From Bradyrhizobium sp. PSBB068 (lineage in GTDB: Bacteria > Pseudomonadota > Alphaproteobacteria > Rhizobiales > Xanthobacteraceae), in contig CP069301.1 in NCBI GenBank assembly GCA_016839165.1, forward strand, positions 1 through 64,000: a stretch of DNA of 64,000 nucleotides, in the 5' to 3' direction. A program made the position numbers and the translations under genes. Below the pieces are notes generated by a model. The model did not search any database. It had not been told where the DNA came from and was given only the letters and a program-made list of their open reading frames with translations. Shown piece by piece: positions 55,801-64,000 of the stretch; the first letter of the stretch is position 1, and each line of letters begins with the position of its first letter.

Positions 55801-57909
55801 ATGAAGCGAGTGTCCAACTTTTTGGGTGGCACCTGGATAGTGCTTGCGACGTGTTCTGTCGCGATCGCAGGTGACCTTCCCGTAAACCTTCCGGTCAAGG
55901 CACCTTTGCCCTACGTCTCGAAGGCTGCGGAGGTGACTGGTTACGATTGGAACGGTTGGTACATCGGCGCCCATGCCGGGGTGATCAAAGGCTCTTCAAA
56001 CTGGTCCGCAACTGCGCCGGGAGCCGGCGGTCCAGGTTTGAATGGATCATTCGATTTTCCGTTCAATTTCGATTTCATGGGCGGAACGGGCAGCTATTTC
56101 GCCGGACTGCAGGGTGGGTATAATTACGTTTTTCAGTCTCGCTGGATGCTGGGTTTCGAGGCCGACGCTAGCTTTCCGAATTCGGACGTGCAGGTACCCT
56201 TTTCCGTGCGTGGCAGTCAGACGGTCACCTCGCCCTTGACCGGCCAAGTGATCTACGGAGAGGCGGTCATCCATTACGGAAGTGCCCGCGCTCGCCTCGG
56301 CTACGCGTTCGAGCATTTTCTCCTCTATGGAACGGGAGGATTGGCCTGGACCTACAATCAGGCAACGCGGGATCAGGTGACCGGTTTTCCCGCTGGCGGT
56401 TTCGCAACGCCGGGAACCGTGGACACGAGGCTGCTGTGGCGATTGGGGTGGGCCGCGGGAGCGGGCATCGAGATTCCGCTCACCGGCAACTGGACCGCAA
56501 AAGCCGAGTATCTGTCGACTGGATTTGGCCGCAAGGGCGTGACATTCCCGGCCGCAGCGGAGGTGTTCGCATCCGACCTCGCCATGCAAAGCGTCCGGCT
56601 TGGTGTGAACTACCGGATCGGTGGAGATAACGCTCACATATCGGACTTCCTGGCCAAGGGCCCATCCGCTCTGGAAACAGACCGCGTCGCGTTCCACGCC
56701 CAAGCCACCTACGTCAATCAGTATGCCCCTCCATTTCGGGCTCCCTACAGCGGCCAGAACAGTCTCGCACCGAATATCGGCCGCGAGACTGCAGACGTAA
56801 CCTTGTACGCAGGCGTCCGGCTCTGGGAGGGCGCCGAAGCATGGGTCAATCCGGAAATAGATCAGGGCTTTGGACTGAGCAAATCGGTCGGCGCAGCGGG
56901 TTTCCCAAGCGGCGAGGCCTACAAAGTCGGGGCGAGTTACCCGTACACGCGTCTGCACCGGGCATTCCTGCGACAGACCATCGACCTCGGCGGCGAGGTT
57001 CAGAAAGTCGATGCCGGGCTCAACCAGTTTTCCGGGTCGCAGACTTCGGATCGGTTGGTGTTCACTGTCGGAAAATTCAGCGTCGGCGATATCTTCGACA
57101 CCAATAAATACGCCCATGATCCTCGCGTCGATTTCATGAACTGGACCATCATCGACACCGGAACGTTCGACTATGCGGCCGACGCCTGGGCTTACACCGT
57201 CGGCGCGGCCGCGGAATGGTACCAAGGTCCCTGGACCTTGCGCGCCGGCCTATTCGATCTATCCATCGCACCGAATGCCACCCACCTCGATTCACAGTTC
57301 GGACAGTTCCAGTGGGTCGGCGAGATCGAGCGGCGATATGCCATCTGGGATCAACCCGGGAAAATCGCGATCAGCGGATTTCTGACACGCGGCCGGATGG
57401 GAAGCTTCCAGGACGCGATCCAGTTGGCTGCAGTGAACGGAGGACCCGCCGATATCGCCGCCGTGCGGCGCTACCAAAGCCGTGGCGGCATCAGCATGAA
57501 TCTAGAGCAGCAACTCATCCCCAATGTCGGCCTGTTTGTCCGAGCCGGGGTCGCGGATGGCAGTAAGGAGCCCTATGAATTCACCGACGTCGATCGAACC
57601 GTCGCCGCCGGCCTATCGATTTCCGGAAAGCAGTGGGGGCGGGATAACGATACGTTCGGCATAGCCGGTGTCGTCAACGGGATTTCCGGCGTGCACCAAG
57701 CGTTTCTCAATGCCGGCGGACTTGGAATCCTGGTTGGCGATGGCAAGCTGCCAAATCCGGGCAGCGAAAAAATATTCGAGACTTATTATAGTTTTCCGGT
57801 ATTTTCCACGAAGGTTACGCTGGACTATCAGCTCATCGCAAATCCAGCGTACAATCGCGACCGAGGCCCAGTTTCGGTGCTCAGTTTTCGCGTGCATTCG
57901 CAATACTAA
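55801..57909 (+). CDS. Omp25/31-like barrel fused to an OprB-type porin
   Basis: The 702-residue protein has a signal peptide, then an eight-stranded surface-antigen barrel (DWNGWYIGAHAGVIKGSSNW to SVRLGVNYRIGG, about residues 40-280) of the kind common in Bradyrhizobium. The second part (about 295-702) is an OprB-like carbohydrate porin (LYAGVRLWEGAEAWVNPEID, VGKFSVGDIFDTN, WAYTVGAAAEWYQGPWTLRAGLFD) ending in an aromatic-rich strand. Both barrels are in one open frame with no stop between. Sugar uptake is a family guess. Confidence 0.87.
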   Translation: MKRVSNFLGGTWIVLATCSVAIAGDLPVNLPVKAPLPYVSKAAEVTGYDWNGWYIGAHAGVIKGSSNWSATAPGAGGPGLNGSFDFPFNFDFMGGTGSYFAGLQGGYNYVFQSRWMLGFEADASFPNSDVQVPFSVRGSQTVTSPLTGQVIYGEAVIHYGSARARLGYAFEHFLLYGTGGLAWTYNQATRDQVTGFPAGGFATPGTVDTRLLWRLGWAAGAGIEIPLTGNWTAKAEYLSTGFGRKGVTFPAAAEVFASDLAMQSVRLGVNYRIGGDNAHISDFLAKGPSALETDRVAFHAQATYVNQYAPPFRAPYSGQNSLAPNIGRETADVTLYAGVRLWEGAEAWVNPEIDQGFGLSKSVGAAGFPSGEAYKVGASYPYTRLHRAFLRQTIDLGGEVQKVDAGLNQFSGSQTSDRLVFTVGKFSVGDIFDTNKYAHDPRVDFMNWTIIDTGTFDYAADAWAYTVGAAAEWYQGPWTLRAGLFDLSIAPNATHLDSQFGQFQWVGEIERRYAIWDQPGKIAISGFLTRGRMGSFQDAIQLAAVNGGPADIAAVRRYQSRGGISMNLEQQLIPNVGLFVRAGVADGSKEPYEFTDVDRTVAAGLSISGKQWGRDNDTFGIAGVVNGISGVHQAFLNAGGLGILVGDGKLPNPGSEKIFETYYSFPVFSTKVTLDYQLIANPAYNRDRGPVSVLSFRVHSQY

Positions 57910-58062
57910 GCAATTCTGATCGCGCTCTCGGTTAATCCCAGTGCGACTATCAGCATATGAAGCATCACGATGATGGTGTGGATGACACCCACTCGACGGC
58001 ATCAAATGTGGCAGAGTGTTGCCGAAGCAACAAAGAGAGGAGTAATCCACAATGCATCCTAC
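57910..58062. other. Gap after the porin gene
   Basis: No terminator-like hairpin with a T run is obvious and no gene is visible. Confidence 0.3.
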
Positions 58063-58400
58063 CACCATCGGCTCTCGCCAAGCACGTCTTTCAAGTGCAT
58101 GGCGTGGAGGCTGCGGGTAAAGTAGGGGTTCTCAACCCCGCGCTCGCAGAGCGCTTCATCGGAGAGGTCATAGGCGCGCTTGAGGATCACCCCAGCCCCG
58201 CCATCAATCGCGTCGGCAGTGGCGGGCGGCCCGGATCATCGGTGTAGACCGCCCCAGACTCCCGTTCCAGGAACCCCCAATTCCACCGTGCGCCCCAGCG
58301 CCGCCAGCGGATGCTTCAGATGATCTGATCGAGCCGCGGAATGATCCTGCTCTCCCGTCGTGCCGGCGGCCGCATCTGGTCCCTCGCCAAAGCTCTCAAA
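58063..58400. pseudogene. Mosaic of IS110-like and IS5-like transposase fragments
   Basis: On the plus strand about 58074-58122 encodes LAKHVFQVHGVEAAGKV, the N-terminal hallmark of IS110 transposases. On the minus strand 58119-58400 encodes the N-terminal part of an IS5-like transposase in several frames: IIPRLDQII, then KHPLAALGRTVE, DDPGRPPLPTRLMAGL and RAYDLSDEALCERGVENPYF. Both are broken by stops and frameshifts. This is a junction of two dead elements. Confidence 0.65.
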
Positions 58401-58409
58401 GGCGCGTGA

Positions 58410-58655
58410 ATGACAAATCAAATTTGCAAGGAATCCCCTTCCGCACACCCGATTTCCGGCAAACTAAATTGCCTCAGAGAACAGGTCACGCTGAAGCGCC
58501 TCATCAAACAAGCGTATCGCCAGCGTGAAATCGCCGCGATCTTTCGCAACCAAGCCGGCCTGTGGGAGATCGAAAGGGTCGCGTTGGGCGAAGCTCGGGA
58601 GACGAGGCATATCGGCAAGGCCGTTGCCGTGGTCAGTCCAAAAGCGACCACCCAT
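58410..58655 (-). pseudogene. Truncated copy of the TPR gene N-terminus
   Basis: The minus strand encodes FAQRDPFDLPQAGLVAKDRGDFTLAIRLFDEALQRDLFSEAI, almost the same as residues 31-71 of the TPR protein at 48798-50087. The plus-strand bases also match closely between 58480 and 58600 and 49880-50000. The copy stops after the first repeat. Confidence 0.85.
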
Positions 58656-59515
58656 CGACCATACCTTACCTCACCTCAACGAGGGGGCGCCACCGGCGCA
58701 ACCGCCTCGTGGTGTCAACATCCGGTAACTGCCGTAGACCAGTGCGGCAGTTTCAGTCGGCGAGGAAGCCCTCTCGTAATAAAGTCTCAGAATGCAACAC
58801 TCTTACAACCCGGCTCGACTGCAACGGGCTTCGACAGGATTTTTTTACTGGCCGATGCCTTACCTGATATCGGCCGGTCCACGGCAACCATGTGTTTGAT
58901 GATCGCGGATGCGACCCCTACCGCAGCCGCCAACGAGATCGCGTGCGGACACATCGGGCAATCTGACGGTTGACGGAGATGCTACACCAACCATCACCAC
59001 GGGAAACGCCGGTTTAGTCTGAAAAGACCCGATGGCTTGGCAAGTTGACCATGTTGCGGCCGTGAACGCCATTACCAACATTGGGAAGCGGATGCGACAC
59101 ATTGGAGCCTCCGCAAGCAAGCAACCAATGGGATCCTTACTCCATAACGGGCCACTACGAAACTCAAATTAGGCCACAAGCGGTTAAAACAGGTGAGCTA
59201 GTAGGAGCGGTTGGGCAGGACGATCCTAGCCGCGATCGCCGGAAGCACCCCCATGAGGGAAGACCTGCCAGATGCACGTGCAAGGACGCTATTAGAAATA
59301 CTAATTTAGCGACTGCCGGCGAGAAGCCGTTCGCCTCTGTGTGCGGCGCAATATTTTCATCGACTTCGTGGGCCGTTGTTGTTTGATCCAGAACTCATCG
59401 GAGATCATGATCCGGCCTATGTTCGGTACAGCTTGCAGGAAAATGGGCATTGGGCCTTGAATAGCGACGTCACGTTGGATTTCAACCTAGGTGACGACAC
59501 ATGTTAGAGTAACGG
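58656..59515. other. 860-base stretch with gene fragments only
   Basis: A plus-strand frame ending at 59507 reads RGPLLFDPELIGDHDPAYVRYSLQENGHWALN and may be the end of a lost gene. A minus-strand frame near 59100-58900 starts with a signal-peptide-like RFPMLVMAFTAATWSTCQA but soon shifts frame. Neither can be named. Confidence 0.35.
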
Positions 59516-60577
59516 ATGTCCGAAACTCCTCGTTCTCAAATCTGGTCGGGGGTTCCGATGGCGTTGGCATCCGCTGTGTTGTTCGGTGCCTCGGCGCCTC
59601 TGGCTAAGGTTCTCCTGGGTTCGATTGCGCCGCAGATGCTGGCAGGTCTCCTGTATCTAGGCGCGGGAACGGGATTGACGATCGTCTATCTTGGGCGGGC
59701 CGCTTTTGGCGTTCCTGTCGCTGAAGCAAGTCTGCGACGCGTTGATCTGCCCTGGCTGGCCGCTGTTGTGATTTTAGGGGGATGTCTCGCCCCGTTGCTG
59801 CTCATGATGGGTCTGCAGCGCACCTCCGCTTCGTCGGGCTCCCTGCTCCTCAATCTCGAAGGCCTTGCCACAATGGCCATCGCGTGGGTGATCTTCAAAG
59901 AGAATGTCGACAGTAAAGTCTTGCTGGGAGCGCTTGCGATCTTGACCGGCGCGGTGATCCTGGCATGGGATGGACAAAGCATCACGATCGATGCCGGCGG
60001 AGCACTGATTGCCGGGGCCTGTTTGGCATGGGGCCTCGACAACAATTTTACGCGCAAGCTTTCTGCTGCTGATCCAGTCGTCACGACCATCATTAAGGGA
60101 CTAGTGGCCGGAACCGTGAATATGGGGCTGGCGCTTGCAATTGGCTCAGCGCTTCCGCCTCTTTCCGTGATCGGTGCTGCGGCCTTGGTAGGCTTTTTCG
60201 GCGTCGGGGTGAGTCTGATTTTATTTGTGCTGGCGCTGCGGCATCTGGGGACCGCCCGGACCGGCGCTTATTTTTCGTTGGCGCCCTTCATCGGAGCGGT
60301 TGTGGCGATCCTGCTTCTGCGCGAGCCGCTCACCCCTCAGTTGGCACTGGCAGGGTTGCTAATGGGCGGCGGTATTTGGCTGCATCTCGCCGAGCGGCAT
60401 GAGCACGACCACGAGCATGAGTTTCTAGAGCATGACCACAGCCACGTCCACGACGAGCATCACCGACATCATGCCGAAGAGATGTTGGAGCGTCATTCAC
60501 ATTGGCATCGCCACGAACCTATTCGACATAAGCATCCACACTATCCCGATTTGCATCATCGACACCGGCACAATTAG
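59516..60577 (+). CDS. EamA/DMT-family transporter with histidine-rich tail
   Basis: The first 300 residues form a ten-helix drug/metabolite transporter with two EamA repeats (GVPMALASAVLFGASAPLAKVLLG and AGGALIAGACLAWGLDNNFTRKL). The C-terminal 60 residues are extremely His-rich (HEHDHEHEFLEHDHSHVHDEHHRHH). The tail is unusual for DMT exporters and suggests that the substrate or regulator is a metal ion. Start ATG 59516; the gene stands alone upstream of an IS element. Confidence 0.82.
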   Translation: MSETPRSQIWSGVPMALASAVLFGASAPLAKVLLGSIAPQMLAGLLYLGAGTGLTIVYLGRAAFGVPVAEASLRRVDLPWLAAVVILGGCLAPLLLMMGLQRTSASSGSLLLNLEGLATMAIAWVIFKENVDSKVLLGALAILTGAVILAWDGQSITIDAGGALIAGACLAWGLDNNFTRKLSAADPVVTTIIKGLVAGTVNMGLALAIGSALPPLSVIGAAALVGFFGVGVSLILFVLALRHLGTARTGAYFSLAPFIGAVVAILLLREPLTPQLALAGLLMGGGIWLHLAERHEHDHEHEFLEHDHSHVHDEHHRHHAEEMLERHSHWHRHEPIRHKHPHYPDLHHRHRHN

Positions 60578-61037
60578 ATCTGCGCACGCAGGAACAAGCG
60601 AAATTGGCAACGCAACTGCGGCGGCGGTGGCGACCAATGGCCATCGTACCAGCAGCGGGGCGGCGTATCGTGTGCAAGTTCAAGACGTCCCGGCCAATCA
60701 AAGCCGCCGTCCCCTGCCGCAGTGAGCCACTCGTTCGCAGCGTCTGGCTCGAGGCCGGCCAGGTCTCAGGGACATTCAAAGCTACGTTCGAGGCGAAGTT
60801 TGCGGAGTTGGTAGATTATGCAAGGAAGCAGCCGGGACCAGCCTAGGCTACGGATCTTGTTATCTAAGCTGGGAGGACTCCCCTGGCCGCGAAGCACGCT
60901 GCTGCAGCGCAGCCATCGTGGCCGTGCAGCCCGAGGATCCGAGACGCTTTCCGCAGAGAAGCCTGCGCACCCCCCGGGGCCTCCCGTTTGGCAAAACGGC
61001 CGTGCAGGGCCCCTACACTCGCCTGCCCTGCGAAGGT
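60578..61037. other. Region between the transporter and the IS481 element
   Basis: A plus-strand frame at about 60604-60846 ends in FEAKFAELVDYARKQPGPA, which looks protein-like, but I cannot name it. The last part is read through by the transposase frame of the IS element from the right. Confidence 0.3.
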
Positions 61038-61960
61038 GTTTGGTCCCGGAAGATTAGCTAGAGCTTCGCACGGCGCGAGATAGTCGAGGCATTTGAGGCG
61101 GGTACGGTTGTAGTCCATGACGAAGCGATGAAGAAATTGATCGCGGTCGAGGTGAGAATGGAATAGCCGGCGGGCGATGCCACGTTTGGGTTCGCGGCCG
61201 ATCGCTTCGACGATCCGTCGATTGAAACGCTCGACCAGGCCATTGGTCTGCGGACGGTAGGGTCTAATCAGGCGGTGTTGAATGCCCCGCTTTGCACAAA
61301 CTTGATCGAACGGATGCTGGCCAGATGGCTTGTCGATCGGCTTGTTCTTCTTGTCGACGGCGAAGCGGTCCGTGAACTCGGCGCCATTGTCGGTAAGAAT
61401 GGTGTGCACCGGATGCGGGAAGTGGGCGAGGAAACGTTTAAGGAATTCTTCCGAAGTCCTGGCATCCCGGTTTTGATGGATCTCCATGTAGACGTAGCGA
61501 GTGGCCCGATCGATCGCGACGAAGGCGTAGCTTTTACGTCGCTCGAGGGCCGGCAAATGTGGATGAAGCCGACAGTGGCCTGCTCAAAGATGCCAACAGC
61601 AGGCTTGTCGGGCTTCGGCCTTTGGTTCAGACCGTGCCGCTTCAGGCAGCGATGGATCGCGCTACGTGACAGCTTACAGTTGACGCAGCGCCGCATCACC
61701 TCGACGATATCATCAAGTGGCAACTGCAGCCGCGTCCGCAGCTCGCAGACGAGCGCCTCCTCCATCAGCGAGAGGCTGGTCGTCAGCTTTTTTGGCGTAT
61801 GCGAACGATCGCTGACCGTAGTACGGGTGCGCCACCGCCGGATTGTGGTCTGGCTTACGCCGAGTTCGCTCGCCAGTTCCGCGATCTTCTTTTTGCTGCG
61901 CTGAATGTAAGCCCGGACCTTAGGCGTGGTCGTAGCGTTGGCGTGCAGGTTCAGTTCCAT
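60864..61960 (-). pseudogene. IS481 transposase, damaged at the first catalytic aspartate
   Basis: The N-terminal part (61960 to about 61562) has the two helix-turn-helix blocks of IS481 (RSKKKIAELASELGVSQTTIRRWRTRT and SRSAIHRCLKRHGL). The C-terminal part continues in another frame: LPALERRKSYAFVAIDRATRYVYMEIH, ILTDNGAEFTDRF and RPYRPQTNGLVERFNRRIVE. Between them the bases that should encode HIDLKHLP are short by about 11-13, which removes the first DDE aspartate and shifts the frame. The frame also runs through the left terminal repeat into flanking DNA before a stop at 60864. Confidence 0.85.
61032..61037. repeat. Target-site duplication of the IS481 element, left copy
   Basis: CGAAGG directly adjoins the left inverted repeat and is repeated at 62038-62043 to the right of the element. 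Confidence 0.85.
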
Positions 61961-62037
61961 GACGCAAGGCGCTCCCTGACGTAACAGACGCCTCTTTCTA
62001 CACCGATTCCATTCAACCAATCTTCCGGGACCAAACA
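61038..62037 (-). mobile_element. IS481-family insertion sequence, exactly 1000 bp
   Basis: The ends are perfect 19-base inverted repeats, TGTTTGGTCCCGGAAGATT at 61038-61056 and its complement at 62019-62037. Both sides carry the same 6-base CGAAGG (61032-61037 and 62038-62043), a target-site duplication. The transposase inside is broken. Clean ends and duplication point to a fairly recent insertion. Confidence 0.92.
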
Positions 62038-62194
62038 CGAAGGAAGGGTCTCACGGGGGTCGCCGCGGGCTCACAGGCCTAAATGCTCAATTTCCCATGC
62101 CCCTTGGCCGCGGACAACGTCCAGCGGCATGCGACCGGGGTCATATCTGCTCACCTCCGGCACATTGAACCGACGGACCCAGTCCCCGAAATCT

Positions 62195-62329
62195 TCATTC
62201 CGGCCGAGCCTGGTTTTCGGAACGAAGATATTTCACAAGCGCTACTGCCGCCAATATTAAAACGACGATGACCAGCACGCAGACCAGACCCATGCCCCAA
62301 GACATTGCGGGCGAAATACCGTTCATCAT
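62195..62329 (-). CDS. 44-residue single-helix membrane protein
   Basis: A short frame encodes MMNGISPAMSWGMGLVCV followed by a hydrophobic helix (VIVVLILAAVALVKY) and a polar end RSENQARPE. A good Shine-Dalgarno sequence (GAGGTGATCC) lies directly upstream. Small proteins of this type are often found next to envelope or metal-stress genes. No family name is known to me. Confidence 0.6.
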   Translation of the reverse strand: MMNGISPAMSWGMGLVCVLVIVVLILAAVALVKYLRSENQARPE

Positions 62330-62429
62330 GGATCACCTCGTTTTGTTGAAGGCGCGAGAGGTCGCAAAATCTTGGACGGTTCGTCGAGGTCGGTCTGGGC
62401 GACCGGCGCATCAGTTTCTGCCGCACCCA

Positions 62430-62693
62430 TCATCTGGACTTGGGACCGCCTTGGTAACGCCAGGCTGATCCGCCGTCGTTCACGTTTGGCGCGGAATGCA
62501 GGCGTGACGGTATCCGGTCGTAAGCGAACGCGGAATTCGGATCGCCTTGTGAGCTACCGGTCCTGGCTTGTGCGCTCTGCCTGGCCTCATTCGGCCAATA
62601 GCTTTTGTCGGTGATCGTTGATCCGGCAAATGCAGACGCCGACGCCGCCATTAGCGGCAACAAGAGTGAAATCGTGAGAAGTTTTTTCGTCAT
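62430..62693 (-). CDS. Small secreted protein
   Basis: The 87-residue protein has a signal peptide (TKKLLTISLLLPLMAASASAFA) and a short polar mature part with NSAFAYDRI and YQGGPKSR. It resembles small exported proteins of unknown function found in Bradyrhizobium. It precedes the 44-residue membrane protein on the same strand, 100 bases away. Confidence 0.68.
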   Translation of the reverse strand: MTKKLLTISLLLPLMAASASAFAGSTITDKSYWPNEARQSAQARTGSSQGDPNSAFAYDRIPSRLHSAPNVNDGGSAWRYQGGPKSR

Positions 62694-62801
62694 GATCCGG
62701 CTCCATCAGTTCTTCGAAGCGCGTCTTGTGCGCTTCTACTTATGAGTTCGGACCGTTTCGTTCGCCGGTTACAAGCTCACGCTGACGTGACCGGCAAACG
62801 C

Positions 62802-63443
62802 TCACCAACGCAATAGTCGTGGCCCCATTGCTGCGCCCGCTAAGGTGCAAAGCACAATCGTGCCGCCGTACCAAACCGCTACAAAAGGCAGGGAATCGTC
62901 CGCGCAATGCAGCGCATACGCCATCGCGCTAACGCCGCCCGCAACAAGTCCCGCGAAAGCACCCGTGCGAGCAAGGTTCGTAGGCGCCGCCTGTCGAACG
63001 GCCCAGATAGCGACGGCGAAAGGAACGATCGCGATGACCGGAATGGAAACAAGGCATTCGAGCCATTCGTCTCCGATGATCATCTTGGTCCAGTGCGAGC
63101 TTGGCGCCAGCCCGAGGCTGATTGCTGCAAGCGCCACGATGACAAGAAACGGCACCGCAACGAGATACGATCGAGGTTTTCGCTCCCCGCCAGGGCGCGC
63201 CAGCTTTGCGAGATAGACAAGCGCGAGGCTGAAAATCCCGACCGCGAATGAGACCTTTGTGGCGACGAAACCCAAGGCGCCGGACGTCACCATGTCCGGA
63301 CGGACGCCCAGCCCGAAGATCGTGATTCCCAAGGCCAGAATTGAACCTGCCCCAAGCGCGACCAGAAGCGTGCGAACGACCAAACCGCGGTCGACCGGCT
63401 CGGGATTGGTACTCAGGAGGGCCACAAGCTCGTCAGTCTTCAT
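62802..63443 (-). CDS. nrsF: NrsF/DUF1109 anti-sigma factor
   Basis: The 213-residue protein starts MKTDELVALLSTNPEPVDR and has six membrane segments of the DUF1109/NrsF type. Two cysteines (WLECLVS and LHCADDS) lie in the expected places for sensing metals or oxidants. Its start overlaps the sigma-factor stop by four bases. In Caulobacter the NrsF/SigF pair responds to chromium, cadmium and similar stress. The longer upstream frame is rejected because it overlaps the sigma gene. Confidence 0.85.
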   Translation of the reverse strand: MKTDELVALLSTNPEPVDRGLVVRTLLVALGAGSILALGITIFGLGVRPDMVTSGALGFVATKVSFAVGIFSLALVYLAKLARPGGERKPRSYLVAVPFLVIVALAAISLGLAPSSHWTKMIIGDEWLECLVSIPVIAIVPFAVAIWAVRQAAPTNLARTGAFAGLVAGGVSAMAYALHCADDSLPFVAVWYGGTIVLCTLAGAAMGPRLLRW

Positions 63444-63997
63444 GTCCGCTTTTCCCGGCCGATCAGGGTAGCCAGTGCTTTGAGTCCCCGGTGGATGTTC
63501 ACTTTGACCCCCGGCTCGGAGATGCCGCATCGTACTGCCGCCTGCGCGATGCTCAACCCGTCCAGCTTCACGGCCTCGATGGAACACCGCATGTTTTTCG
63601 GTAGTCGCTCCATGAGCCTCCTAACATCGTAGCTACTCTCCGCGCCGACATTGTCGTCGTGCGCCATGATTGCATCGGCCTCCTCGATAGGCACGTCGGC
63701 CCGCGACGTGCGGGTACGCCGCAGGAAATCGATCAACTTGTAGCGCGCGATCGCATGGACCCAAGGCGTCAGAGGCTCGGCAGGATCATAGGTGTGCCGC
63801 TTGAAGTGAACCGCCAATACCGCCTCCTGAACGAGATCCTCCGCTTCTGCCGCACCCCTTCCCATCCTGGCGAGCTTGCCCTTGTAGTAGGCCCGCAAAC
63901 GGCTGCTCAATCGCTCGAGCAGCGCGCGGTGCGAGGCCGCGTCGCCGTCCAGGCTGGCAAGCATTAGCGCCTTGAGTTCGATTTCGTGGGTCGTCAT
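63440..63997 (-). CDS. ECF RNA polymerase sigma factor (SigF-like)
   Basis: The 185-residue protein has sigma region 2 (LVQEAVLAVHFKRHTYDPAEPLTPWVHAIARYKLIDFLRR) and region 4 (MRCSIEAVKLDGLSIAQAAVRCGISEPGVKVNIHRGLKAL). The NrsF-type anti-sigma gene follows and is cotranscribed. Together they probably control a metal or oxidant response, which fits the metal genes in this window. The ATG at 63997 lies three bases from the window edge, so its upstream promoter is not visible. Confidence 0.92.
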   Translation of the reverse strand: MTTHEIELKALMLASLDGDAASHRALLERLSSRLRAYYKGKLARMGRGAAEAEDLVQEAVLAVHFKRHTYDPAEPLTPWVHAIARYKLIDFLRRTRTSRADVPIEEADAIMAHDDNVGAESSYDVRRLMERLPKNMRCSIEAVKLDGLSIAQAAVRCGISEPGVKVNIHRGLKALATLIGREKRT

Positions 63998-64000
63998 GCT

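Overview
The window reads as GC-rich alphaproteobacterial DNA, most like the Bradyrhizobium/Nitrobacter/Rhodopseudomonas group. The grounds are a complete rhizobial-type repABC replicon with its 16-bp parS palindrome, an RHE_PE00001-type protein, a DUF736 gene, a SigF/NrsF-like sigma/anti-sigma pair, and a large outer-membrane protein whose N-terminus has the typical Bradyrhizobium 'DWNGWYIGAHAG' opening. The genus is an inference from gene families; no marker gene fixes it.

Region 1 (1-20.2 kb) is a mobile-replicon backbone packed with defence and stability genes. It holds prlF-yhaV running into a Hachiman-type hamA-hamB pair whose helicase carries two frameshifts, a DUF736 gene behind a hairpin, an AbiE toxin-antitoxin pair with tandem operators, an RHE_PE00001 regulator-like gene, a Phd/MazF pair, an orphan Phd, an unknown gene coupled to a tyrosine recombinase, then repABC with three parS copies and an antisense RNA locus. 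A second, unrelated ParA/KorB-type partition pair follows with its own palindromic site (three copies), then a candidate oriT, mobC and a MOBP relaxase.

Region 2 (20.2-29.95 kb) is an accessory block: small regulators, broken fragments (hipA and others), and a 2070-residue DUF4011-SF1 helicase-Vsr-type nuclease-DUF3320 protein translationally coupled to a DUF429 (RNase H-like fold) protein. The block ends at a 3' fragment of a tRNA-Arg(CCG) gene, which looks like an attachment-site scar.

Region 3 (30-46.4 kb) is a heavy-metal block: a histidine-rich protein, PilZ and EncFtn-like ferritin genes, MgtC, a Zn/Cd/Pb P-type ATPase, a czcCBA-type RND efflux operon with an embedded P-II-like protein, and czcD. 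After it come a frameshifted orphan flgF, a YiiX-type cysteine hydrolase and a decayed integrase.

Region 4 (46.4-64 kb) mixes small secreted metal-binding-looking proteins, metal transporters (Nramp-like, ZIP, an EamA protein with a histidine-rich tail), an Omp/OprB fusion porin, decayed IS remnants including two halves of one IS5-like transposase 9.5 kb apart, an IS481 element with perfect ends but a damaged transposase, and the ECF sigma/NrsF pair at the right edge. Several stretches (3.65-4.2, 15.7-16.4, 29.95-30.46, 30.7-31.3, 50.1-50.6, 54.7-55.8 and 58.7-59.5 kb) show no convincing gene.

The window therefore looks like part of a mosaic, mobilisable repABC plasmid or an integrated plasmid-like island carrying phage defence and metal resistance. 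All of this is from reading alone; no database search was run.
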